Shown one piece after another: positions 1 to 7,471 of a DNA stretch of 64,000 bases. Where the stretch lies: positions 104,518-168,517 of the forward strand of contig NZ_JAPZVP010000008.1 in NCBI RefSeq assembly GCF_027622875.1, given 5' to 3'. Position numbers and translations under genes: made by a program. How positions within the stretch are numbered: position 1 is the first letter of the stretch; each line of letters starts with the position of its first letter. The notes beneath the pieces are model-generated. The model was not told where the DNA came from and did no database searches. It saw only the letters and a program-made list of their open reading frames with translations. Source of the stretch: Glycomyces luteolus. GTDB taxonomy: Bacteria; Actinomycetota; Actinomycetes; Mycobacteriales; Micromonosporaceae.

Positions 1-857
1 CCGAAGGCGGCGCCGACCATGAGCGCCTGGGCGGCGTTCGCCCCGGCCACGTTGCGGGAGAACAGGATGCGCAGCGGGATCAGCGGCGACGCGGCCCTGG
101 CCTGGCGGACGAAGAACCCGGCGAGCAGCGCGATGGAGAGGGCGCCGAGGCCGAGGGTGCGGGCGGAGGTCAGGCCGTAGCGCTCGGTCTCGATCAGGGT
201 GTAGACGGCGAGCATGAGGCCGGAGGTCACGAGCACCGCGCCGATCACGTCGGCTCCGGCTTTCAGGCCGATGCCGCGGTCGGTCGGGAGCAGCTTCCAG
301 GCCAGCGCGGCCACGACGAGGCCGAACGGGAGGTTCACGTAGAAGACCGATTCCCACCCGAGCGTCTCGGTGAGCACGCCGCCGATGACGCTGCCCAGGG
401 CGCCGCCGCTGGCGGAGGCGAAGCCGTAGACGCCGATGGCCTTCACCTGGTGCTGCGGTTCGGGGAAGATCGTGACGATCATGCCCAGGAGCCCGGCGGC
501 CGTGATGGCGCCGCCGATGCCCTGCACGAAGCGCGCGGTCAGCAGGAAGCCCTGGGAGTCGGCCAGCGCCGCCGCGACGGAGGCGAGGGTGAAGAGGGCC
601 AGCCCGGCGAGGAAGACCTGCTTGCGGCTGATGAGGTCGCCGAGCCTTCCGGCGAGGAGCAGCAGGCCTCCGAAGGGGATCACGTAGGCGTTGACGGTCC
701 ACACGAGGTTCGCCTGGCTGAACGCGAGGTCCTCGCGGATGGCCGGGAGTGCGATGCTCACGATGTTCTGGTCCAGGACGATCATGAGCTGGGCTGCCGC
801 GAGTGCGATCACGGCGAGCCAGCGGGTGCGAAGGCTTTGCGCTGCAATGGGTGACAT
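1..857 (-). CDS. MFS drug-exporter family permease (DHA2-like), 3' end outside window
   Basis: The visible 285 residues start MSPIAAQSLRTRWLAV and run off the left edge. They contain the first eight or nine membrane segments of a major facilitator. The N-terminus has the LDQNIVSIALPAI stretch typical of proton-driven DHA2 (14-helix) multidrug exporters, followed by a GRLGDLISRKQ loop, which is the motif A region between helices 2 and 3. A GAG-GAG ribosome site lies about 10 nt before the ATG. The gene is divergent from the HxlR gene at 1074, and the space between them holds GGAA/TTCC dyads, so HxlR control is likely. The substrate cannot be inferred. Confidence 0.9.
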   Translation of the reverse strand, partial: MSPIAAQSLRTRWLAVIALAAAQLMIVLDQNIVSIALPAIREDLAFSQANLVWTVNAYVIPFGGLLLLAGRLGDLISRKQVFLAGLALFTLASVAAALADSQGFLLTARFVQGIGGAITAAGLLGMIVTIFPEPQHQVKAIGVYGFASASGGALGSVIGGVLTETLGWESVFYVNLPFGLVVAALAWKLLPTDRGIGLKAGADVIGAVLVTSGLMLAVYTLIETERYGLTSARTLGLGALSIALLAGFFVRQARAASPLIPLRILFSRNVAGANAAQALMVGAAF

Positions 858-900
858 CGGAGGTCTCCTCTTGGAAGGGCCGTTTCAGCGGCGCCGCATG

Positions 901-994
901 GGGAACGTTTTGTTCCTGGGGTAATCATGTGTTCCAATGGAGGAATCCGTAAGAAGGCACTTTCATGTGCCAGGGGGTACAGGAATGTTCCTGT
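901..994. promoter_or_regulatory. Candidate HxlR operators in the MFS/hxlR divergent region
   Basis: Three inverted repeats share a GGAA/TTCC half-site: GGAAC-N5-GTTCC at 902-916, TTCC-N6-GGAA at 933-946, and the perfect palindrome ACAGGAATGTTCCTGT at 979-994 (7-bp arms, 2-nt spacer). HxlR regulators are dimers that usually bind dyads between themselves and a divergent target gene. Assigning these dyads to the neighbouring HxlR protein is inference. Confidence 0.55.
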
Positions 995-1073
995 CCAGGT
1001 CGATCGGCCATTTCCCTGGTTGTGACGTGCGACATAGATGCCTTGGGTCTCGGTCCAGGACAGGGAGAGCTCG

Positions 1074-1463
1074 ATGAACGACGACGACTGCGTGCTGCCG
1101 AAGTCCGACGTGCAGGCCGAGGCCTGCCCCATCGTCCAGATCATCGACCGGGTCGCGGGCAAATGGTCGGTGTCGATCCTGGTCGCGGCCATCCGGAAGC
1201 CGGTGCGCTACACCGAGCTCGAGCGCTCGGTCCCCGGCATCAGCCGCCGGATGCTGACCCTGACCCTGCGGAACCTGGAGCGCGACGGCCTGCTGGAGCG
1301 CACGGTCTACCCGACCGTGCCGCCGAAGGTCGAATACAGCGCGACCCCGAGCGCACGGGAGCTGTACGGGCACTTGACGGGCCTGCTCGAATGGGCCGAG
1401 CGCCACCAGCCCGACATCATCGAGGCCCGGAAGGCCTACGACGAGCAGGCGCTCGCCGCATAA
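1074..1463 (+). CDS. HxlR-family winged-helix transcriptional regulator
   Basis: This 129-residue protein has the HxlR signature: a Cys near the N-terminus (EACPIVQIIDRVAGKWSV), then RYTELERSVPGISRRMLTLTLRNLERDGLLER, the helix-turn-helix and wing. The family comprises dimeric repressors or activators, some of which sense oxidants or electrophiles through that Cys. The start at 1074 is chosen because GGGAG lies at 1063-1067. An in-frame ATG at 1038 would add 12 residues without a ribosome site. It is divergent from an MFS exporter, which it probably controls. The stop codon lies inside the first unit of a 30-bp tandem repeat. Confidence 0.9.
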   Translation: MNDDDCVLPKSDVQAEACPIVQIIDRVAGKWSVSILVAAIRKPVRYTELERSVPGISRRMLTLTLRNLERDGLLERTVYPTVPPKVEYSATPSARELYGHLTGLLEWAERHQPDIIEARKAYDEQALAA

Positions 1464-1517
1464 AGGACAGGCGAGCGCCCGCTCGCCGCGTAAAGGACAG
1501 GCGAGCGGGCGCTCGCC
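1448..1517. repeat. 30-bp tandem repeat of stem-loops across the hxlR stop codon
   Basis: GGCGCTCGCC recurs at 1448 and 1508, with CCGCTCGCC in register at 1479, giving a 30-bp period. Each pairs with a following GGCGAGCG block (1470-1479 and 1500-1508), so two hairpins form in tandem. The loop of the first contains the hxlR TAA stop. A longer terminator hairpin follows at 1549-1585. Confidence 0.75.
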
Positions 1518-1548
1518 GCACAACGCGCCCCTTGCTCAGCAAACGTAA

Positions 1549-1585
1549 CGACGCCCGCCGCCTGAAGTCCAGGCGGCGGGCGTCG
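1549..1585. terminator. Bidirectional terminator hairpin between hxlR and the IMPase gene
   Basis: A perfect 16-bp stem (1549-1564 with 1570-1585) closes a 5-nt loop, AAGTC. It sits between two convergent genes and can serve both strands. There is no clear U-tract, as is usual for actinobacterial terminators. Confidence 0.8.
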
Positions 1586-1598
1586 ACGTGTCTGCGGC

Positions 1599-2387
1599 TC
1601 AGCCGAGTTCGGTGAGCAGCGCGCGGTGGATGTCCGGTCCGGCGGCGAGCACCGACACGGCCCCGTCGCCGTAGTCGACGCCGTCGAGGTCGGTGACGAG
1701 CACGCCCGCCTCGCGGCAGATCACGGTTCCCGCGGCCACGTCCCAGAGGTTGATGCGCTCGTGGATGACCGCGTCGACCCGGCCCGCCGCGAGCCAGCAC
1801 ATGTCGAGGGCCGCGGTGCCGAGCATCCGGATCCGCTGCACCTTCGGTACGAGCCGCTGCAGGCCGGCGAGGCGGCGCAGGTTGCGCTTGTCCGCGTCGA
1901 GGCCGACCGAGAAGTCCCCCATGGCGACCACGGCTTCGCTGAGATCCGAGGGCCCGGAGGCGCGCAGGGCCTGCTTGTTCAAAGCCGCGCCGTGGCCGAG
2001 GGCGGCGCTGAAGCGCTCCTCCGACATCGGCGCGTAGACGACGCCGACCACCGGCATCCCGTTGCGCATCAATGCGAGCGAGACGCCGAACAGCGGCGAT
2101 CCGTGCGCGAAGTTGATGGTCCCGTCGATCGGGTCGAGCACCCATTCGTAGTGGGACTCCGAGTCCCCCGAGCGGCCCCGCTCCTCCCCCAGCAGCGGGA
2201 TCTCGGGAGTCTCCTGGCCGAGGAACGCGCGCACCGCGTCCTCCACGGCGTAGTCGACGTCCGTGGCGAAATCGCGGTCGCCCTTGCCGCTGATGGAGCG
2301 TTCGCGGCCCAACCCCGCCCGGATCACTTCAACCCCCCGCTCGGCAGCATGCTCCGCCGTGCCCAGGTAATCCAGCAGCTCCATCAT
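1599..2387 (-). CDS. Inositol monophosphatase family phosphatase
   Basis: The 262-residue protein has the full metal and phosphate site of the Mg2+/Li+-sensitive phosphatase superfamily: DFATDVD near residue 40, GEE near 70, DPIDGTINF near 85-93, and WDVAAG near 205. Members hydrolyse inositol-1-phosphate, histidinol phosphate, fructose-1,6-bisphosphate or PAP, and the sequence alone does not choose between them. The ATG at 2387 follows GAGGAA at suitable spacing. A longer in-frame start at 2417 has no ribosome site. It is transcribed separately from the sugar operon upstream, with a 165-nt gap. Confidence 0.92.
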   Translation of the reverse strand: MMELLDYLGTAEHAAERGVEVIRAGLGRERSISGKGDRDFATDVDYAVEDAVRAFLGQETPEIPLLGEERGRSGDSESHYEWVLDPIDGTINFAHGSPLFGVSLALMRNGMPVVGVVYAPMSEERFSAALGHGAALNKQALRASGPSDLSEAVVAMGDFSVGLDADKRNLRRLAGLQRLVPKVQRIRMLGTAALDMCWLAAGRVDAVIHERINLWDVAAGTVICREAGVLVTDLDGVDYGDGAVSVLAAGPDIHRALLTELG

Positions 2388-2552
2388 TATTCGGTTCCTC
2401 GTCTCCGTCCGACCCACCCGACGGCCTCATCCTAAGGGTGCATGGCCATGCGGCACTTGGACTCCCGGTGCGACCTTCCGCTGGACATTTCCGGTTTGTA
2501 ACACGAACGGGGCCGGTGCCCCCGCATTCCGGGTCGCACCAGCCCAATCCGG

Positions 2553-4433
2553 TCAGTCGACCGGCAGCCATACCCGCATGGACGCGGGGCCGCGAGTCGC
2601 CCTGCGGTGGAAGGGAATGAGCGCGACCTCGGCGGACTTGCCCTCGTCGTCCGGTGTGGCCGGACCGTACGGCCAGTCGCCGTCGCGGTCGTGGACGTGC
2701 GCGGACACGTACACGCGGCCGTCGCGTTCGATCGGCGCCGCCGACGCGTCGACCGTGAGTTCCGCCACGTCCGCACCTCCAGGCAGGTCGATCGACTCGG
2801 CGCACAGCACCACCGGGCCGCGTTCGACGGCCGCGCAGCCGCGCACGGCGTCGATGCGCGGGTCCGGCGCGGTCCACCGCGCGGACACCGGCAGGTGCAG
2901 CCGGATCTCGTCCCCCGGCTCGAAAACGGCGGTCACGGTCGCCGCGCCGCCGGCCTCGACCGCGCGGGTGGCGCCGTCCGGGCCGGTGAGCGTGGCGCCT
3001 TCGGCCCAGGCCGGCACCCTGAGCGAGACGGTGCGTTCACTGCCCTGGTTGGATTCCACGCGGACCACCACAGTGCCGTCCTCCGGATAGGCGGTCGCCA
3101 CCGTGAGCGCGAACCGCGAACCGCCGACGACCGTGTCGATCGACCCCGGGGCGTACTGGTGGAGCTGGATCCCCGAGTCGTCGGCCGTGGCCAGGTAGAC
3201 CGCGAACTGCGCGAAGGTGCGCGCCAGGTTGGTAGGGCAGCACGACACGTCGTACCAGGGGGCGCGCTGGCCGCGAGCCGCCTGGTGCGAGAGGGCGCTG
3301 TCGCGGGGCGGTTCCTCGTCGGCGGTGCGCACGTGGAGCGGGTTGGCGTAGAAGAACGCCGTCCCGTCCGGGGCGGCGGCTCCGGAGAGGACGTTCCACG
3401 CGACCCTTTCGATGAAGTCGCCGTAGCCCATGTCGCCGGTGGCGAGCATCAGCCGCCACGCGGTCATCACGGCCGCCACTCCGGCGCAGGACTCCGAGTA
3501 GGCCCGGTCCGGGGGCAGTGCGAAGTCCGGCCCGAAGGCCTCGTCGATGTAGCGCGAGCCCATGCCGCCGGTGAGGTGGGTGCGGCGCCGCACCGTGGCG
3601 CCCCATTGGGCGCGAACGGCTTCCAGCAGCTCCTCGTCGCCCGTGTCGACCGCGACGTCGATCGCCCCGGCGGCGAGGTACAGCGCTCGCACGACGTGCC
3701 CCCGCAGCACCTCGGCCTCGCGGACCGGCACGTCGTCCTGGTAGTAGGCCCGGCCGAAGCCTCCGTCGCCGAGGGTGTGCGTGCCGCGCCGCTCGATGAA
3801 CAGCCGCGCCTGCTCCAGGTACCGCGGTTCGCCGGTGGCGCGGGCGAACTCCGCGAGGGCCGCTTCGATCACCGCGTGCCCGCAGACCCGCTCGATGCCG
3901 CCGGGCCCGAACACGTCGCACACGTGGTCGGCGGCGCGGCGGCACAGCCGCGTGAAGTCGTCCTCGCCGTGGCACCGCAGCCGCGCCACCCCGGCTTGGA
4001 GGAGGTGGCCGTAGCAGTAGAGCTCGTGCCCCCATTCCAGTTCGGTGTACCGCGGCTGCTGGCCGGGGTGGCCGAACATGGTGTTGAGGTAGCCGTCTTC
4101 CTCCTGAGCGGCGCCGATGACCGCGGCGAGCTCGGTGAAGCGCGCTTCGAGGGCGGGGTCGCCGGTGCGGCCGATTTCCCAGGCCATGGCCTCGGCGAGC
4201 TTGTAGACCTCGGAGTCGGAGAACTCGCGTCCGGCCCGCTCGAACGGCGCGCCGGTGGCGGCCCTGGTGAAGTTGTCGATCCAGCCGACCTTCTCCAGCC
4301 AGTGCAGGCAGTGCCCGATCGTGTTGGCGGCGTTGACGGCCTGGCGTTCACCCCAGTGCCCGCCGGTGAGGCGGACTTCGTCGAGGCCGAGCGGCCGAAG
4401 CGTCCCGCTCCCGGGTACCACTGGTGTCGTCAT
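2553..4433 (-). CDS. GH127 beta-L-arabinofuranosidase, cytosolic
   Basis: This 626-residue protein has no signal peptide. It matches the DUF1680/GH127 family, whose type enzyme (bifidobacterial HypBA1) removes L-arabinose from beta-linked arabinofuranosides using a zinc-bound Cys nucleophile. The catalytic ligands are visible: E314-S-C316 in the SESCAG motif and C398-C399 in SCCPTN, equivalent to HypBA1 E338, C340, C417 and C418. The helical barrel occupies about residues 1-440 and is followed by beta-sandwich domains. The ATG overlaps the stop of the preceding permease by 4 nt (ATGA), so the gene is translationally coupled to the transporter. It probably acts on the imported oligosaccharide. 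It is the last gene of the operon. Confidence 0.93.
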   Translation of the reverse strand: MTTPVVPGSGTLRPLGLDEVRLTGGHWGERQAVNAANTIGHCLHWLEKVGWIDNFTRAATGAPFERAGREFSDSEVYKLAEAMAWEIGRTGDPALEARFTELAAVIGAAQEEDGYLNTMFGHPGQQPRYTELEWGHELYCYGHLLQAGVARLRCHGEDDFTRLCRRAADHVCDVFGPGGIERVCGHAVIEAALAEFARATGEPRYLEQARLFIERRGTHTLGDGGFGRAYYQDDVPVREAEVLRGHVVRALYLAAGAIDVAVDTGDEELLEAVRAQWGATVRRRTHLTGGMGSRYIDEAFGPDFALPPDRAYSESCAGVAAVMTAWRLMLATGDMGYGDFIERVAWNVLSGAAAPDGTAFFYANPLHVRTADEEPPRDSALSHQAARGQRAPWYDVSCCPTNLARTFAQFAVYLATADDSGIQLHQYAPGSIDTVVGGSRFALTVATAYPEDGTVVVRVESNQGSERTVSLRVPAWAEGATLTGPDGATRAVEAGGAATVTAVFEPGDEIRLHLPVSARWTAPDPRIDAVRGCAAVERGPVVLCAESIDLPGGADVAELTVDASAAPIERDGRVYVSAHVHDRDGDWPYGPATPDDEGKSAEVALIPFHRRATRGPASMRVWLPVD

Positions 4434-5248
4434 CCTTTGATCGCTCCTGACATGAATCCTCGGACGTAGTGGCGCTGGAGCAGTGCGAAGAGCACCAGGC
4501 ACGGCAGTGCCATGACGACCACGCCCGCCTGCGTCGCCCCGAAGTCGATGGCGCCCATCGACTGCTGGCGCAGGTTGGCGATGGCCACCGGCAGCACGGC
4601 CTTGTCGGCCTCGCTGACGAGAATGAGCGGGGCGATGAAGTCGTTCCAGGCGGCGAGGAACGAGAACAGGCCCACGGTGATGAGGCCCGGCCACACCGCG
4701 AACAGCATGATGCGGGTGAGGACGCCGAAGGTGCCGGCGCCGTCGCACATCGCGGACTCCTCGATCTCCTTCGGCACGGCCTCGAACGAGATGCGCATCA
4801 TGAACACCGCGAACGGCAGCTGGTAGAGGGTGAGGACCAGCGCGAGCCCGGTGAGGGTGTTGCGCAGGCCGAGGTCCCCCAGCATGGAGTACAGCGGGAT
4901 GAGCAGGGTCGAGTACGGGACCATGAGGATCGCGAGGGTGACGATGAACAGGGTGTCCTTGCCGCGGAAGGTGAACCGCGCGAACGCGTAGCCGCCGAGG
5001 ACGGACAGCGCGAGCGTGAACGCGACGGTGAGCACCGAGACGTAGGTGCTGTTCCACAGGTAGCGGCCGAGTCCGGCGTCGTAGTCGAGGAGGCTGGCGT
5101 AGTTGCCGAAGCCGAAGCCGTCCTGCTGGTTGGTGGCCCCGGCGGGGGCGACCGAGGCGTAGCCGGTCCAGATCAGCGGGAACAGGAACAGGACCGCCAG
5201 GCCTCCGGCGAGCACGTAATAGGAAGTGCTCCATAGCTTGGTGCTCAC
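4430..5248 (-). CDS. Carbohydrate ABC transporter permease (MalG type)
   Basis: This 272-residue membrane protein has six predicted helices and the cytoplasmic coupling loop EESAMCDGAGTFGVL, the EAA-like motif of sugar permeases. It pairs with the permease encoded upstream to form the channel for the lipoprotein at 6129. The GTG start at 5248 overlaps the previous stop as GTGA. A longer open frame extends to 5650 but is out-of-frame coding of the neighbouring permease. No ATPase gene is in the operon, as is common in actinomycetes, where one MsiK-type ATPase serves many sugar importers. Confidence 0.92.
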   Translation of the reverse strand: MSTKLWSTSYYVLAGGLAVLFLFPLIWTGYASVAPAGATNQQDGFGFGNYASLLDYDAGLGRYLWNSTYVSVLTVAFTLALSVLGGYAFARFTFRGKDTLFIVTLAILMVPYSTLLIPLYSMLGDLGLRNTLTGLALVLTLYQLPFAVFMMRISFEAVPKEIEESAMCDGAGTFGVLTRIMLFAVWPGLITVGLFSFLAAWNDFIAPLILVSEADKAVLPVAIANLRQQSMGAIDFGATQAGVVVMALPCLVLFALLQRHYVRGFMSGAIKG

Positions 5249-6111
5249 TGGTGGTCCTTTCTGAGGGCGCGGAGCTGCCCGATGTTGATCACCACGAGCG
5301 CGGCGAGCACGACCACGGAGATCGCGGCGGCGGCGCCGAGGTCGAAGCGCTGGAAGGCCTCCCGGTAGATGAGCTGCACGACGGTGACCGTGGAGTTGTC
5401 GGGCCCGCCCTTGGTGAGGATGAAGAACTGGTCGAAGGCCAGGAGCGAACCCGTGACGGACAGGATGAGGACGAGTCCGAGCGCGGGGCGCAGCAGCGGG
5501 ACGGTGACGTGCCGGAAGGACTGCCAGCGGTTCGCTCCGTCGAGGCGGGCGGCCTCGTAGACGTCCGGCGGGATCGACTGGAGTCCCACCAGCAGGATGA
5601 TCATGAAGAACCCGGCGAACTTCCAGACAATGAGGACCACTGTGGACCACAGTGCGGCCGTGGGGGTCCCGAGCCAGGAGACCGGATCCGCCCCGAGCGC
5701 TTCCAGGAGCGGGTCGAGCGGGCCGATGGCGGGGCTGTAGAACCCGAAGAACAGCAGCGAGGCCGAGGCGAGTCCGAGGGTGGTGGGCAGGAAGTAGGCC
5801 GTGCGGAAGAACCCGGTGCCCTTGCGGCGGTCGGCGACGATGAGCGCCAGGAGCAGCGAGAGTCCGATGAGGAGGACCACGACGATACCGGTGTACTTGA
5901 GCGTGAAGCCCACAGCGGGCCAGAACAGCGGGTTGTCGGCGATCCCGGCGTAGTTGTCCGGCATGTTGATGCCGAGGTCGCCGGCCAGCAGCGGCCAGTC
6001 GGACGCGGACATGCGCCCGACCAGCAGCAGCGGCGCGACGAAGAAGACCAGCACGAAGACCGCCACGGGGGCGGCGTAGAGGGCGCCGGCCAGCTTGCGC
6101 GAGTAACGCAT
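5245..6111 (-). CDS. Carbohydrate ABC transporter permease (MalF type)
   Basis: The 288-residue protein has an N-terminal helix pair and a large periplasmic-side loop (about residues 35-65). The EAARLDGANRWQSFRHVTVP coupling motif lies near residue 185. It is the first permease of the heterodimer and starts 17 nt after the binding-protein stop, with GAGGAG before the ATG at 6111. Together with the next gene and the lipoprotein at 6129 it forms a CUT1-family importer for oligosaccharides. The cluster suggests an arabinofuranose-containing substrate. Confidence 0.92.
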   Translation of the reverse strand: MRYSRKLAGALYAAPVAVFVLVFFVAPLLLVGRMSASDWPLLAGDLGINMPDNYAGIADNPLFWPAVGFTLKYTGIVVVLLIGLSLLLALIVADRRKGTGFFRTAYFLPTTLGLASASLLFFGFYSPAIGPLDPLLEALGADPVSWLGTPTAALWSTVVLIVWKFAGFFMIILLVGLQSIPPDVYEAARLDGANRWQSFRHVTVPLLRPALGLVLILSVTGSLLAFDQFFILTKGGPDNSTVTVVQLIYREAFQRFDLGAAAAISVVVLAALVVINIGQLRALRKDHQ

Positions 6112-6128
6112 ATGGAGTCTGCTCCTCG

Positions 6129-7427
6129 CTAACTCGAGAGGGAGGCCGTGACGTCCTCGTTGAGGGCGGTCAGGTCGGCGTTCGGATCGCCGTAGACCGC
6201 CTCGCGGACCAGCGGGAGCCAGGGCCCCTGCGGGTCGTTGAAGGTCTGGCCGAAGTGCAGCGAGTACGGGGTGCGGCCGACCCCGACGAGGTCGTTGACG
6301 ATGACGGCGTTCGGGTTGTCCGCGTAGTACTCGTTGTCGCCGAGGTCGGTGCGGGCCATGACGTCCCCGTTGGCGGCGAGGATCTCGACCTGCTGCTCCT
6401 CCTCCAGGCTCCAGCGCAGGAAGTCCCACGCCTGGTTCGGGTGCTCGGAGTTGGCGCTGATGCCGATCGAGTCGCCGCCGACGAACGTCGACTGGCCGCC
6501 GGTGAGGCCCGGGATGGGCGCCACGCCGATGTTCATGTCCTCGGGCATGAGGCCGAGCATGGTGGAGGGCATCGGCATGACGCCGATGTTCCCTTCGGGG
6601 AACAGCGAGACCCAGGTCGCGCCGGTCTCCTCGTTGTGGCCAGGGGCCACGACGCCGTCCTCGACGAGGCCCCGGTAGGTCGCGTAGAGTTCCTGCGCCT
6701 CAGGGGAGTCCAGGAGGGATTCGGTGCCCTCCTCGTTCATGACCTCCGCGCCTTCAGCCCAGAGCGTGGGCCACCAGGTGAAGACGAAGCAGCCGCCGCA
6801 GTTGCCGCCGAAGAACGTGCCGCTCACGTCCCCGCCGAGGGCGTCCACGGCGCGGGCCTGCTCCGCGAACTCGGCGAGGGTGGTCGGCGGTTTCTCGGGG
6901 TCGAGTCCGGCCTGCGTGTAGAGGTCCTTGTTGTAGAACAGGACCGAGAGGTCGAGCGTGTGCGGCACCAGGTACTGGCGGTCGTCCACGGTGCCGACGT
7001 CGAGGTGCGAGGGTGCGAGGGCGTCCTTGAACTCGAGCGAATCGATGCGGTCGGTGATGTCGAGGTAGGCCCCGGCGGTGGTGAAGTTCGGGGCGAACAC
7101 CACGTCGAGGGCGAACAGGTCGGGCAGCTCCTGGTTGCCCGCGGCGGTGCCGACGCGGGTCTGGTAGTCGTCCGTGGGGATCACGGTGAGCTCGATCTGG
7201 TTCTCGTGGCTCGCGTTGTAGGCGTCCACAAGGGCCTGCGACTGGGCCTCGGTGGCGGCACGCGTCCACATGGTGAGGGTGGTGCCGTCGTCGACGCCTT
7301 CGAGGACGACCTCGTCACCGCCGCCGCCGTTCGGGCGTCCGTCGCCGCACGCGGCGGCGAACAGCGCCGCCGCGGCGACCGCCGCCCCCGCACGCAGAGC
7401 TCGTGAGGGGCGCTTGTCGATGCTCAT
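6129..7427 (-). CDS. Extracellular sugar-binding lipoprotein of the ABC importer
   Basis: This 432-residue protein has a lipoprotein signal peptide with lipobox FAAAC, lipidated at Cys27. Its body is a family 1 solute-binding protein, containing for example MWTRAATEAQSQALVDAYN and a C-terminal PNQAWDFLRW segment. It captures an oligosaccharide at the outer membrane face and delivers it to the two permeases that follow. A strong GGAGA ribosome site precedes the ATG. It lies 44 nt after the LamG-containing glycosidase gene in the same transcriptional direction. Confidence 0.93.
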   Translation of the reverse strand: MSIDKRPSRALRAGAAVAAAALFAAACGDGRPNGGGGDEVVLEGVDDGTTLTMWTRAATEAQSQALVDAYNASHENQIELTVIPTDDYQTRVGTAAGNQELPDLFALDVVFAPNFTTAGAYLDITDRIDSLEFKDALAPSHLDVGTVDDRQYLVPHTLDLSVLFYNKDLYTQAGLDPEKPPTTLAEFAEQARAVDALGGDVSGTFFGGNCGGCFVFTWWPTLWAEGAEVMNEEGTESLLDSPEAQELYATYRGLVEDGVVAPGHNEETGATWVSLFPEGNIGVMPMPSTMLGLMPEDMNIGVAPIPGLTGGQSTFVGGDSIGISANSEHPNQAWDFLRWSLEEEQQVEILAANGDVMARTDLGDNEYYADNPNAVIVNDLVGVGRTPYSLHFGQTFNDPQGPWLPLVREAVYGDPNADLTALNEDVTASLSS

Positions 7428-7471
7428 TTCCGGTCTCCTCTGTGTAAGGGATCAAAGGGGTTCGGCGGTGG

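Noticed and set aside
2553-5234. Extension of the GH127 gene to 893 residues
   Set aside because: The first 267 residues are an out-of-frame reading of the permease gene. The ATG at 4433 with its ATGA overlap gives a normal-length enzyme.
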